Positions 1-10,612 of a stretch of DNA of 11,768 bases are shown one piece after another. How positions within the stretch are numbered: the first letter of the stretch is position 1; each line of letters opens with the position of its first letter. The position numbers were made by a program, and so were the translations under genes. A model generated the notes under the pieces. That model saw only the letters and a list, made by a program, of their open reading frames with translations, was not told the origin of the DNA and searched no databases. Where the stretch lies: contig WELB01000110.1 in the NCBI GenBank assembly GCA_009602725.1, positions 234,113 to 245,880 on the forward strand, given 5' to 3'. Source of the stretch: Spirogloea muscicola. Taxonomy: Eukaryota; Streptophyta; Zygnematophyceae; Spirogloeales; Spirogloeaceae.

Positions 1-114
<114 letters not shown>

Positions 115-154
115 CCATTCTCCCTTTCTCACCTCCCGCACCTCACTGGCACAG

Positions 155-3100
155 CCGCTTGTGCCAGAAGGCAGGCCTGCAGCGCAGGCTGCGGCAGTAG
201 TCGCACTGCTACAATTTGTAGCGACATCAAGAGACCAAATACCGGCGCTTATCACTAGATGTATGCCTGCGAGGCAGACCCTTTTGCCCTCACCCCCCTC
301 TTTGTCCGTGCTCACCTTCGTCTCCACGCGAGCAGGTGACTGTCAGCAGCCGGGTGCTGTTTGCCGAGCGGCAGAAGGACGCTGTGGCTGAGGCGCTCGC
401 AGCAGAGGCTGTCCGGGAGGCGGCCACTGTGCTAGTAGTCGGCAGCTCCGGCAAGCGGCACTTCACCGGCGGGTGCTCCTCCACTCCCCAGCTGAATGAT
501 CTCCTCGCGTCTGCTGTCAGTGTCAGCCACCAACATCCGCTCAGTCGTCGCGATGGTCCTCCCTCATGAGTGACCATTTCTGGCACAATCATGTGCAGAG
601 TCTATCATGGCCCCGGCGAGTACTGCATCCGCAACGTCCCGCCGATGTGCACGGTCATGATCGTGCGCTCCAACAGGATCCTCTTTGGCCAGCCAGGTGA
701 ACCTTTCGCCGCTGGAGCCCGAAGCTGCTGCTACTACTGCTCAGCGGCTGCGGCGATCTCGCTGGCTGGCCGGCAGCGGCGCTCAGCTGACTGACACTCA
801 CTTCCTGCGGTCCGCAGGCCGGCTCGGCAACCCTGACAGCCCGTCCGACCACTCCCGCTGGGGAGGCGGCCTCAGCGTGTTCGTGCCGCCCATCCGGCAC
901 GCGAGCGGCGGCGGCGGCAGCAGCGTCAGCAGCGCGTCCACCGCCTCGTCCCAACCAGCCCGCTCGCCTCACCAGCGCAGCAGCGCCGACCTCAACGGCA
1001 TGACGTCGTCGACGCCCACGCGCGTCGATGGGCAGCACGCATACCAACTGTCATCCACGCCCCCCAGGAGCCCGCCGGGCATGCCTCCATCGCCGCGACT
1101 ACTGCAGGGCCGACGCATCCCTTCTGATCTGGACCTCAGGTCGACGCATGTTCCTATCTCTCCCTCCTACTTTGCATTATAAACTGCCTGGCCTCCTCTG
1201 AGCGTCCCCACTAACTGGTTTGGTTGCCACGGTGCTGTTTTGTGCCCGCAGTGAGGACTGCATTCGGCAGCTGGCGAGCCTGGGCACCACGCACCGGCGG
1301 CACTTCTCGTACGATGAAATTGCGCTGGCAACTGGCAACTTTGCGGAGGAGAACTTCCTTGGCGAGGGTGCTTGCGGCGACGTGTTCCGAGGCATGCTAG
1401 CGCCGGAGCTCGGCGGGCACACTGTCGCAGTGAAGCGGCTCAAGAAGGCCGGCGAGGCAGGCCTGAAGCAGATTGGCACTGAGCTGGAGACGCTCTCTTG
1501 CCTACACCACCGGCACATCGTCGCGCTCCGGGGCTGGTGCATCGAGCCCAAGGCCGTCCTGCTCATCTTCGACTTCATGCCCAATGGCTCGCTTGATAGA
1601 GTGCTCCGCGGTGAGGCTGCAGCTGTCATCCCAGCTTCAGAAGCTTGACCACTAAAGACCACTTAGAGCATCTGAGCCCCTGTCCTTCCTCTCATCCCTG
1701 TGCACATCAAGGAGCTCCTTCCATCAGCAGTGTGCTGTGCGTTCGTAGATTCAAGCGGCTGACTGACCTCGCTTCTGGGCCTGCTCTGCACGGGTGGGCA
1801 GCGGCTGGCGGCCAGCCGGTGTTGAGCTGGCGGATGCGGCACCGGATTGCGCGCGGCGCTGCTGAAGGCCTCAAATACCTACATGAGGACTGCGTGCCAG
1901 CGGTCTTCCACCGCGATGTGAAGGCTGCCAACATCCTCCTTGACAAGAATCATGAGGCCAAGGTGCACTACCGAAGTCTTGCGTAGTCTTGCGTGTGACG
2001 ATAAGTCTGCTCTGAGGTGGAGGGATTCACAATAGCAGGCATCCTCCTCTACCTTTCTCGCACCTTCGTGCTTCCTCAGGTCTTCTCGCAGGTCTTCATT
2101 TCCAGCCACATTGCAGCACTCGCAGCACCAGGTCTTGGCGCCGTTCTGGCGCAGAGCTTTTGATGAAATAGCTGCTGAGCATGTAGAAGGTGTAGCAACT
2201 TATCTGGGCGGGAATATCAATACGAAGCAGATAAGATGAAATTACAGTAAGCGAGTCCTGTTGCCTAACGCTTGCCATAGTTTGACACTTAAGAGCCGGG
2301 GGCGGGGCGCAGGTGTCGGACTTGGGTTTGGCAAAGCTGTCTCAGGATAACCAGAATGTTTCTTGCACCAACATATATGGCACCTGGGGGTGAGGACAAC
2401 AATGCATGTCTCACTTGCTCACTTGTTCCGACATGGCGTTTCGGATCTTATCATGAAGGTTCCGACCTACCATGAGTAGTGGTTCACTTCAAATCAACAG
2501 TATTCAATCCTCTGGGATAGAGATGACTGTCATTGTGAGCAAAGCTGTCAGGCCATGCCTGTGCAACCTTCAGCTGACATCGCATTGTGTTTAGGTACAT
2601 TGCGCCGGAGTATTACGAGTCTGGGAAGGTCGGGGAGGCCACGGACGTGTATGCATTTGGGGTTGTCCTCTTCCAGCTGATCAGCGGGAAGGGCCCGATT
2701 GACACCTCCTCTGGCGAGCGTCGCAGCCTGGCTTCCTGGGTGAGCATCATGCAGTTTGCCCTCCATAGTCCAGGCCATGTTGGAGAGCGAAATGAACTTA
2801 AGCCCAGGGCCTTTAAAAAAGGCCACGTGCTGCTGGCTGGCATCAATTGCTGAACCCTGGCTTCTTATCAGCTGTCGTCCACTCTTCAGTAAGCCGGCCG
2901 CGGCTGGCTCGTTCTCAAAAATTATCCACGTTGACCTCTGTTAGGAGCTCGCTTTGAGCTGCCACAGGCGCACAAATCAAGCTCAAGGCTAGAATCTGGC
3001 ATTCTTGTGCATTGGCAGCCTGACAAAGGTTGCAGGAGCTGCATGGCAGGCAATTGTGCACGCAAAGGAGGCACAATTTGACGACGTGTTGGTGGACCCT

Positions 3101-3719
3101 CGGCTGGATGGTGATTACGACCCAACGCAGTTGCGGGTCATGACCATGGTTGCGTTCCTGTGCGTCGCGGATGACCCTGCAGAGCGTCCCCGCATGAGCG
3201 AGGTTAGCAATGGTGCTAACCCCTCTGCCCCTCCAACAGATATACCAAAGCGAAGAGCCCCCCTGCTATTCTTGGTCCTTCGGTTTGTTATTCTCGTCAA
3301 CAGCATCCTCCTTGAAATACTCAGCCAGTGACTTTGACAAGAGCAGATGTGTGATTTTTTGACTGTCATCCATACACCCCCCAAAAGTACCTCAATCAAA
3401 ATGCTTGAGCTCTGGATTTGCCCTCTTATCTATCCCCGTTCTGAAATCAAGGTGGAAGCTGGACATTGCATGTTCAGCTGAAGCAGCACTTACCTGGGAA
3501 TGGCTGCTGACAAGCTACATATACTTTTTCCAACGACTGGCTGTTTGATGTGTGCATGACTCTTGCTTGAGTACAAACAATTCTCTGATCCATGTCATTG
3601 CTGCTTCTATGTCTGGCTGCTGGCAGATTGTGCGGTGGTTGAGCAGCAGTACATTCCAACCATCCAGCCTCCGCCGGCCGACGGCGAGCCCTCCTCAGAG
3701 CAACAGAGTACCCCCATGA
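155..3719 (+). CDS. USP-domain receptor-like cytoplasmic Ser/Thr kinase (RLCK VI-like), 5' end missing
   Basis: Proposed exons: 155-217, 336-515, 621-696, 818-1139, 1252-1610, 1802-1962, 2313-2389, 2595-2739, 3050-3202, 3627-3719. All phases match and give 542 codons plus TGA. Residues 1-106 resemble the C-terminal half of a universal stress protein domain ([18 protein letters not shown]). A Ser/Pro/Gly-rich linker follows to about 228. The kinase domain starts near [14 protein letters not shown] and shows the Gly loop GEGACGDV (251-258), VAVK Lys275, a likely helix-C Glu291, HRDVKAAN with Asp372, DLG (390-392, usually DFG), GTWGYIAPEYY, DVYAFGV and RPRMSE. The family phosphorylates Ser/Thr in the cytoplasm; the plant RLCK VI group combines USP and kinase domains. 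No membrane segment is seen. The start codon and first USP strands lie left of the window or within the poly-A edge. The first two exon junctions (217/336 and 515/621) are the least certain. The last exon could use another frame, changing only the tail. The substrate is unknown. Confidence 0.86.
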
Positions 3720-4788
3720 GGACCTCCAGGATGTGGTGAAGACATTGCCACCTGCTGCAGCTAGGATGCGCCCCACAGCTTCCGCGGCCAGTGTGGGCGC
3801 CTCATGTATGGGGGGGCTCTAATGGTGGACAATCATGGACCTGGCACTGCTATACGCTGTGCCTTGGACTAGACTTCCTGGCGCAGTGAGGCGAGAGCTG
3901 CGAAAGCCGACGTCCTTGCTGTCCACTTGTATCTCCTACATGCATTGACCATAGCTGGCCCTTCAACTGGTGCTCACTGCCTTCAAGTGTCCAGCTGATG
4001 CGAGCACAAGGTGCGTCGAGTCAGAACAAAGACTTTCGACAGCTGCTTACTCGGGTGACCCTTACATTCCGTACTTGGGGCCAGTCCAGAAGCCACTGCA
4101 CCCCCATGAGCAGCACAGCTGTGCAGTAAGGCTACCAGGATATGTGTAATTGGCTATTGCGACAGCCTTGTCAAGCTCGGCGAAGTATGCGATTCATACA
4201 AGCACCCAAGTGCAAATTTTCTGGCTCTACCCTGGCGTCTGACGTGACTTAGTGCGCAAACTCATCAGCATGCGATGCCGCCCGTATTTTACCCGCCAGT
4301 GTGTGTGACTCTCATCCCTAATTTCATAGTCCACATGAAGAACGGCTTCGTTGGGCACTTGGCTTCGGGCAGCCATCCGAGGAAAGATTGTGTTATGTCC
4401 CAACGCGTCATGTTCTCGAGGGTCTATTGAGCTAAGGGTTTGGCTCAGGCTCCAGCTCTGCTCAGGAGGGGCTGAAGACCTGTGGTGAAACCTGCATCCC
4501 TTTCTCTGCAACTATTACAAACTGCAGTGTAGCAGTGGCTGGCAGATTTGAGCGAAGCGCAAGTGACATATATGTCAGACTTTCCTTATATGCGCAAATA
4601 GTGGTCTTTGGTGCAATATGACCTGTGCACAACAATCATCACGCACAGCTACTGATGCTCTGCGGCTATACGTCGCACCAGTCGTGTTATGTACGTCACG
4701 GCATCGGAGGCTGTCGTTTTGCGCTTCCAGATGGCCATCAGGCAACACTAATGCAACATACTGTTGGAGTATTACAATAGTACGTGGG
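3720..4788. other. Intergenic stretch with no recognisable gene
   Basis: This follows the kinase stop codon and should include its 3' untranslated region. Open frames are short on both strands, and none shows a domain, repeated peptide or splice-consistent extension that I can recognise. The longest, on the minus strand at 4227-4511, has no family resemblance. No RNA gene is apparent. Confidence 0.6.
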
Positions 4789-4844
4789 AGTAGTTGTTCA
4801 TTATTTCTTCTAGGCTGGCCATTTGCAGCCATCGCCCTCTACTG
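4789..4844 (+). mobile_element. Fragment of repeat-encoded peptide (SL-LLGWP-AIALY), left arm of an inverted pair
   Basis: Bases 4813-4844 match the reverse complement of 6151-6182 at 29 of 32 positions. Extending leftwards, the translation stays conserved: this copy reads S-L-F-L-L-G-W-P-F-A-A-I-A-L-Y then stop, and the minus-strand partner reads S-L-S-L-L-G-W-P-L-T-A-I-A-L-Y-W. Several differences are synonymous, which suggests two copies of a once-coding transposon sequence in opposite orientation rather than ordinary transposon termini. No target duplication was found at the outer ends of the pair. Confidence 0.6.
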
Positions 4845-4944
4845 AAGGAGTCTTATCTCTCTGGAGGAGGGAGGAAGCGGAGGAAATCAGAGAGGGAGGC
4901 GGGCGGAGCTACTCCCCCGTGGCGCCCACGCCTGCTCGTCCACT

Positions 4945-4996
4945 AAGGGCTGTGAGAAGCCAGCCCGAAAAGAATTGACAAGGGTCGAAGGGGCCA
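4945..4996 (-). repeat. Hairpin-tail repeat, copy B1
   Basis: This is a member of a dispersed repeat. In its sense orientation (minus here) the family reads a GGACC..GTCC-like palindrome, then ATTCTTTT, then GGGCTGG, a short loop and a CCAGCCC-like arm. This copy is diverged: on the + strand it reads GCCAGCCCGAAAAGAATTGA, then CAAGGGTCGAAGG. It lies about 115 bases right of the LLGWP-type fragment. Confidence 0.6.
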
Positions 4997-5080
4997 AATT
5001 ACGAAGGTGCCAGAAACGAAAGGTCTGCAAGGGCCGGATGGCGCACGGAGCAAGATAGTAAACGCTAAGAAGTCGGCAAG

Positions 5081-5120
5081 TAGGCTCTCAGTAACTTCTA
5101 GTCAGTAAATGGAGGTCGGA
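5081..5120 (-). mobile_element. Possible decayed copy of the LTRGY-stop 3' region
   Basis: Read on the minus strand, positions 5112 to 5090 give CTGACTAGAAGTTACTGAG, resembling CTGACTCGTGGTTACTGAG around the stop codon of the conserved copies at 6633 and 7342. The match is short and several bases have changed, so this is only a tentative relic. It sits between hairpin copies B1 and B2, as expected in a patch of nested debris. Confidence 0.3.
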
Positions 5121-5363
5121 ATAGCTAGACGAAATGTTGCTCACTCGCGGGTACTGAACTTCCATTTGCATGAGAGAAGGCGCGCGGTGCGCACGAAATT
5201 GAAAGGGAGGCCAATTCTAGCCTCACAAATGTCCTGTTAACTGGGGAATGAGCTGGCTAAGGGGGACACTAATATCCCCGAGTGAGCACATGCATATCTG
5301 ACATGCTATACTGAGGCGCCGTCTCGTGTTTTGTAGTGTAGTTTTTCGGCACCTTCTCTCTTT

Positions 5364-5409
5364 GGTTTTGGACATTGTCCATTCTTTTGGGCTGGCTTTG
5401 CCAGCCCCT
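5364..5409 (+). repeat. Hairpin-tail repeat, copy B2 (sense strand)
   Basis: Here the repeat is in + orientation: GGACATTGTCC (4-base arms, 3-base centre), ATTCTTTT, then GGGCTGG-CTTTG-CCAGCCC, a perfect 7-base stem with a 5-base loop at 5390-5408. The CCCTAAA repeats begin within the last three bases of the stem. The best reading is the 3' tail of a transposon with a stable terminal hairpin, because the minus-strand copy at 5983-6189 places the same sequence downstream of a conserved stop codon. Confidence 0.65.
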
Positions 5410-5430
5410 AAACCCTAAACCCTAAACCCT
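5406..5430. repeat. Interstitial plant-type telomere repeat (CCCTAAA x3 plus CCCT)
   Basis: Three perfect CCCTAAA units and a partial fourth, 25 bases in all. This is the C-rich strand of the TTTAGGG telomere repeat used by most land plants and many green algae. It sits exactly between hairpin repeat B2 and the left boundary of the truncated copy at 5431. Confidence 0.92.
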
Positions 5431-5710
5431 TTTGTCGTTGTTGCGACGACGAGTTTTGGCCTGTTTGCAGCGTGCTCAGGCTAATGCTTTGCACCAGAAA
5501 GCTGGGCGAGCTCTAGTTGGTGGCAGAAGGGCTCCGTATCTGCCATCTAGTATCCAGGCATCGGTTAGCGACCTTTATGTTTTGACCCGTGGTTTCTGAG
5601 CGGGTCAATCTAGTGTAGGTTTTGTAGGTCTTAAGATATGCTTGCCTTTGTACTTGGCCATTTGGCCTTCGGTTGTTTCAAATACACGAAATTCTTCTTC
5701 TCTATGGGCG
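5431..5710 (+). mobile_element. 5'-truncated retroelement copy R1, 3' coding end plus tail
   Basis: Positions 5432-5599 read as 55 codons and a stop. The translation contains LACLQRAQANALHQKAGRAL and ends SVSDLYVLTRGF. It aligns throughout with the copy at 6480-6653, which ends SVSDLYVLTRGY. The differences look protein-conserving, so the family encoded a real protein. The in-frame codon just before lies in the telomere repeat and is a stop, so the copy is truncated there. After the stop comes a tail of about 100 bases containing TTGTACTTGGCCATTTGGCC, AATACACG and CTCTATGGGCGA, shared in part with copies R2 and R3. The element class is not recognised from this peptide. A non-LTR retrotransposon is the favoured reading because of 5' truncation and the duplications seen around R3 and R4. 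Confidence 0.7.
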
Positions 5711-5789
5711 AAAGAAGAATGAACAAATAATGAACAAGAAGAAAGACTCTCCCCCATCTTTCGCTCCGGCTCTCTCTCCCCTTTTTAGC

Positions 5790-5830
5790 TGTGTGATTTT
5801 GGCGCCGTTTGGCCCTTTGGACCTTTTTCA
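5790..5830 (+). repeat. Partial hairpin-tail repeat, copy B6
   Basis: The stretch TTTTGGCGCCGTTTGGCCCT followed by TTGGACCTTTTT matches the sequence just upstream of the hairpin in the minus-strand copy B4 (GATTTGGCGCC, TTTTGGCC). The GTCCATTC and hairpin portions are missing or lost, so this is a fragment. Confidence 0.5.
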
Positions 5831-5907
5831 TCTGTGAAACGCGCTGTAAAAGAAAGAAGAAACAGCTTTTCCAATGTAGAAAGAATCTCTCTCTTTCCTA
5901 TATAAGG

Positions 5908-5956
5908 CAGGGGCTGCCAGCCCAGAATGAATGGACAAGGTCCAAAGGGCCGAAAA
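5908..5956 (-). repeat. Hairpin-tail repeat, copy B3
   Basis: On the + strand: GGGGCTGCCAGCCC, then AGAATGAATGGACAAGGTCC and AAAGGGCC. The GGACAAGGTCC palindrome is perfect. The larger hairpin is shortened to GGGCT-GCC-AGCCC. It has the same orientation as B4, about 80 bases to its left. Confidence 0.65.
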
Positions 5957-5982
5957 CAGGGAAAATGCTCGCTCACAGAGAG

Positions 5983-6189
5983 TAGGGGTTGGGAAAAGCC
6001 AGCCCAAAAAGAATGGACAAAAAGGCCAAAAGGCGCCAAATCGACTCAGCTATGCAAGAGACCACAGTGAGTGAGTGGGAGCTCAGTAACCCCGAGTCAG
6101 CAGCCGCAAGTCCGAGTGACTTGCAGCTGGAAGAGGAGAGAAGTGATCTCCAGTAGAGGGCGATGGCTGTGAGTGGCCAGCCCAGCAAA
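5983..6189 (-). mobile_element. Minus-strand element copy R5 with hairpin tail B4
   Basis: Read on the minus strand, this begins with the LLGWPLTAIALYWRSLL peptide (about 6188 to 6135). About 50 bases later comes CTGACTCGGGGTTACTGAG, which encodes LTRGY then a stop, in a different frame. A tail of about 100 bases then ends in GTCCATTC, TTTTTGGGCTGG and CCAACCCC (copy B4). In copy R2 the two peptides are about 260 bases apart and also in different frames, so R5 probably carries an internal deletion, and the two peptides may belong to separate exons or reading frames. This copy ties the hairpin repeat to the LTRGY family as an alternative 3' tail. Its 5' part is interrupted by insertion R4. Confidence 0.55.
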
Positions 6190-6229
6190 AGCCACTCAGG
6201 CCATCCATCAATTAATACACACTATTCAT
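6190..6229 (+). mobile_element. 40-base 3'-tail insertion R4 flanked by CCAGCAAA duplication
   Basis: The 40 bases match only the very end of the R3 tail (GCCACTCAGGCC, TCCATCA, TACACAC). They are bracketed by CCAGCAAA at 6182-6189 and again at 6230-6237. Removing the insert plus one copy restores alignment between the flanks and the inverted partner at 4789-4844, including the in-frame peptide S-L-S-L-L-G-W-P. That is an empty-site test within the window. The result fits an extremely 5'-truncated retrotransposition event. Confidence 0.65.
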
Positions 6230-6299
6230 CCAGCAAAGACAATGATAAAAGTTCGAAAGGACGCACCCCTCTCACATTGCTGGCCACGCAGTGGGAGGT

Positions 6300-6770
6300 G
6301 CCGAGCAGAGAAAGCTCCTACACTACTCTGACTACCCTCGCAGTGATCACCTCCTACTGGCCGCACTTGACACTCTCGGCTGCATGGGTCCTCACTTCCA
6401 TACTCTACTGGAGACTGTTGCAAGTCTGGGTTATGTTTGACGTGAGGATCTGCTTCCAGCTCAGATGGGCATGCCGGCAGCCTCCTTGTCATTCTTGCGA
6501 GGTCGAGTGTCAGCTTGTCTGCAGCGAGCTCAGGCTCATGCGTTGCATCAGAAAGCTGGTCGAGCCTTAGCTGGCAGCACAAGAGCTTGTCGATTTCCGT
6601 CCGGTATTCGGGCATCAGTTAGCGACCTCTATGTGCTGACTCGTGGTTACTGAGCGGGTCAGCTTAGCAGCAGGTGATGTACATATGTCAATGTGCTTAC
6701 CTTTGTACTTAGGCCTCACAGGCCCTCTATCTCTTAATACACACTCCCTGCCTCTCTCTCTATAGGCGAG
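6300..6770 (+). mobile_element. Longest retroelement copy R2 with 3' coding end and tail
   Basis: This includes a peptide related to R5 (WVLTSILYWRLL, 6385-6420), then in another frame CLQRAQAHALHQKAGRAL and SVSDLYVLTRGY with the stop at 6651-6653. The 3' tail (GAGCGGGTCAGCTTAGCAGC, AGGTGATGTACAT, AATACACAC, CTCTATAGGCGA) closely matches R3 and in part R1. The left boundary is uncertain; 6300 is an estimate. No reverse transcriptase or endonuclease motif is visible because only the distal end is present. No target duplication could be assigned, since the right edge runs into a microsatellite. Confidence 0.6.
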
Positions 6771-6776
6771 CACACA

Positions 6777-6854
<78 letters not shown>
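6771..6854. repeat. Compound microsatellite (CA)n(CT)38
   Basis: A short CACACACA run leads into 38 uninterrupted CT units (6779-6854), followed by one unresolved base N at 6855 and then CCTCC. It lies about 165 bases upstream of the ATG at 7019 and directly behind the R2 tail. Its length and the N mean the true repeat number is uncertain. Plant CT/GA tracts near transcription starts can act as regulatory elements, but no such role is shown here. Confidence 0.95.
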
Positions 6855-7018
6855 NCCTCCCTCCTCTCCCTCTCCACTCGGCTTTGCGTAAGGTGTGAAT
6901 GCAGCTCGCACCTCGGGCCGCCCGCAGGACGGAGGGAGGGTGGTGAGCTGCAGCATCGCCCAGCTCGGCGGCCCTCGCTTGAGAGCAGCCCTTCCCTGTG
7001 GGCGCCCCATCCCGTGCC

Positions 7019-7247
7019 ATGGCCGCCGCCGCCGCCGCCGCCGCCGGCGGCCTGCACTCGGCAGCGATACCGGCCTCGTCTCTCAGAGGCCGACGAGAGT
7101 CGACGGCGGCGGCAGCGGCGGCGTCAAAGTGGGGCCGCCTTGGTGGGGCGCCTCGAGGGGCCCGCGCCATAACGGAGGCCCCAACCGCCACACCGGCCAG
7201 GGACGTGAACGCGCTCGAGGACATCGCAGGCCGCCTGTTTCTGCCAG
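7019..7247 (+). other. GC-rich open frame upstream of LDH: possible alternative first exon or 5' leader
   Basis: An ATG in the strong context GCCATGG opens a frame rich in Ala, Arg, Ser and Gly with few acidic residues, starting with eight alanines, like a plastid or mitochondrial targeting peptide. Possible donors are at 7248 (CAG/GTCTGC) and 7205 (GAC/GTGAAC). The 7205 donor would splice in phase to an acceptor ending at 7534 and fuse this segment to the dehydrogenase. The 7248 donor found no convincing in-phase acceptor outside the inserted element. Alternatively this is only 5' leader sequence, because the ATG at 7463 already gives a full-length enzyme. Sequence alone does not settle which is used. 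Confidence 0.35.
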
Positions 7248-7266
7248 GTCTGCTCCCACCCATATG

Positions 7267-7458
7267 TCGAAATTTAGCTGGTGGCGCAAGGGCTCGTCAA
7301 ATTGCCGTCCAATATTCGAGCATCAGTTTAGCGACCTCTACATGCTGACTCGTGGTTACTGAGCGGGTCAGCTTAGCAGCAGGTGATGTACATCTGCCGG
7401 TGTGCTTGCTCATGTACTTGGCCACTCAGGCCTTCCATCACTCAGTACACACACCAAT
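7267..7458 (+). mobile_element. 192-base 5'-truncated retroelement R3 with CCATATG target duplication
   Basis: This matches the last 50 or so codons' worth of R2 (with a one-base insertion near 7328), the LTRGY stop at 7360-7362 and the whole 3' tail to TACACACAC. It is bounded by CCATATG at 7260-7266 and 7459-7465; one further base out matches imperfectly. The truncated 5' end, complete 3' end and short duplication are typical of non-LTR retrotransposon insertions. Because both R3 and R4 end in ATCCA, part of that sequence could belong to the element and the duplication could be shorter. The right-hand copy contains the LDH start codon. Confidence 0.7.
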
Positions 7459-7462
7459 CCAT

Positions 7463-9871
<2,409 letters not shown>

Positions 9872-10565
9872 TGTGGTGGAGCTCGCTCCTATAGCCCCAG
9901 CCTGAGGCACTATACACTACCTGACATATACTAGAGACTTTTGGACTAAGCACAGTACAAGTGTGCAATGTACCAGGAATGTACCAGGAATATAGTAGCA
10001 GTCAATAATAGTGGTTGACTTTGCTTTGCTAAGCCACATTCAGGAACTTTCAGGAAACATAATTTCATCTGGTAAGTGTTGCAGTGAATAAGAGCAACGT
10101 CAGAGTCGTGGCGAGAGATTTCTTCCCTGCTTTCAAGCATTGGGCTGTCAAGAGCGGATGGGGACAAGGCGTACTGGTGCCATGTGCAGTTGCATATTGT
10201 CCACAATTGTACTTGATGTGCTTTATCTATTTACCTCTCGTTCTAAATATGATCAAAGCTGTCATGTATGTATTTTCTTGTATCCAATCGAAGGGCTGAA
10301 AGCAGCTGCTAGCTATAAACAGTGCCTGTGAAAATCACTCAGGTGCTTGTAGAAACATTGGCAAGGCTTCCTGGCTCCTTATTTCATTATGGTGTTATGG
10401 AGTGGGGCGTGCTATCATTAATATCGAGACCCCAGCAGAATGCCGTGGCCATGGTAGGAGGATAAAGGAGAATGATTTGCGACTTACCTGAGGGTAGGTA
10501 GGTGTAGACTGCCGACCTAAGAGATTGTCTACTGTGAGAAAGCAAGCGCGGCCAGAGTAACTGGC
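9872..10565. other. 3' flank of LDH, no recognisable gene
   Basis: This stretch is less GC-rich than the exons. Its first part should be the LDH 3' untranslated region. It contains a direct repeat of GTACCAGGAAT near 9969-9991. The open frames on both strands are short, without recognisable domains or splice-supported extensions. No transfer RNA or other structured RNA gene is evident. Confidence 0.6.
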
Positions 10566-10612
10566 GGCTGGGAGAGGTCAGCCCAAAGGAATGGACAAGG
10601 TCCGAGGGATGC
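10566..10612 (-). repeat. Hairpin-tail repeat, copy B5
   Basis: On the + strand: GGCTGGGAGAGGTCAGCCC, then AAAGGAATGGACAAGGTCCG. It keeps both the larger hairpin (GGCTG/CAGCC arms) and the perfect GGACAAGGTCC palindrome. It lies about 4.6 kb from the other copies, on the far side of the LDH gene, so the family is dispersed rather than a local tandem. No LTRGY-type coding remnant was seen beside it. Confidence 0.6.

Noticed and set aside
3203-3331. Read-through of the kinase frame past 3202, adding a hydrophobic tail
   Set aside because: The kinase C-lobe continues properly only by splicing 3202 to 3627 ([11 protein letters not shown]). The read-through is an intron with a good GTTAGC donor.
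4227-4511. Minus-strand frame of 94 codons
   Set aside because: No recognisable domain, no conserved neighbour and no splice support; such lengths are expected by chance.
5390-5412. Helitron 3' end (hairpin followed by CTAA)
   Set aside because: The spacer between hairpin and CTRR is absent, other copies of the same hairpin lack CTRR, and the CTAA is simply part of the telomere repeat.
4813-6182. A 1.37 kb DNA transposon with terminal inverted repeats
   Set aside because: The arms match, but they continue as conserved coding sequence beyond the supposed ends, there is no target duplication, and the interior is a mix of unrelated fragments. Two opposite copies explain it better.
6615-7263. 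Long minus-strand frames through the CT tract encoding Arg-Glu repeats
   Set aside because: They are produced by the microsatellite itself, contain the unresolved N, and have no conserved sequence.
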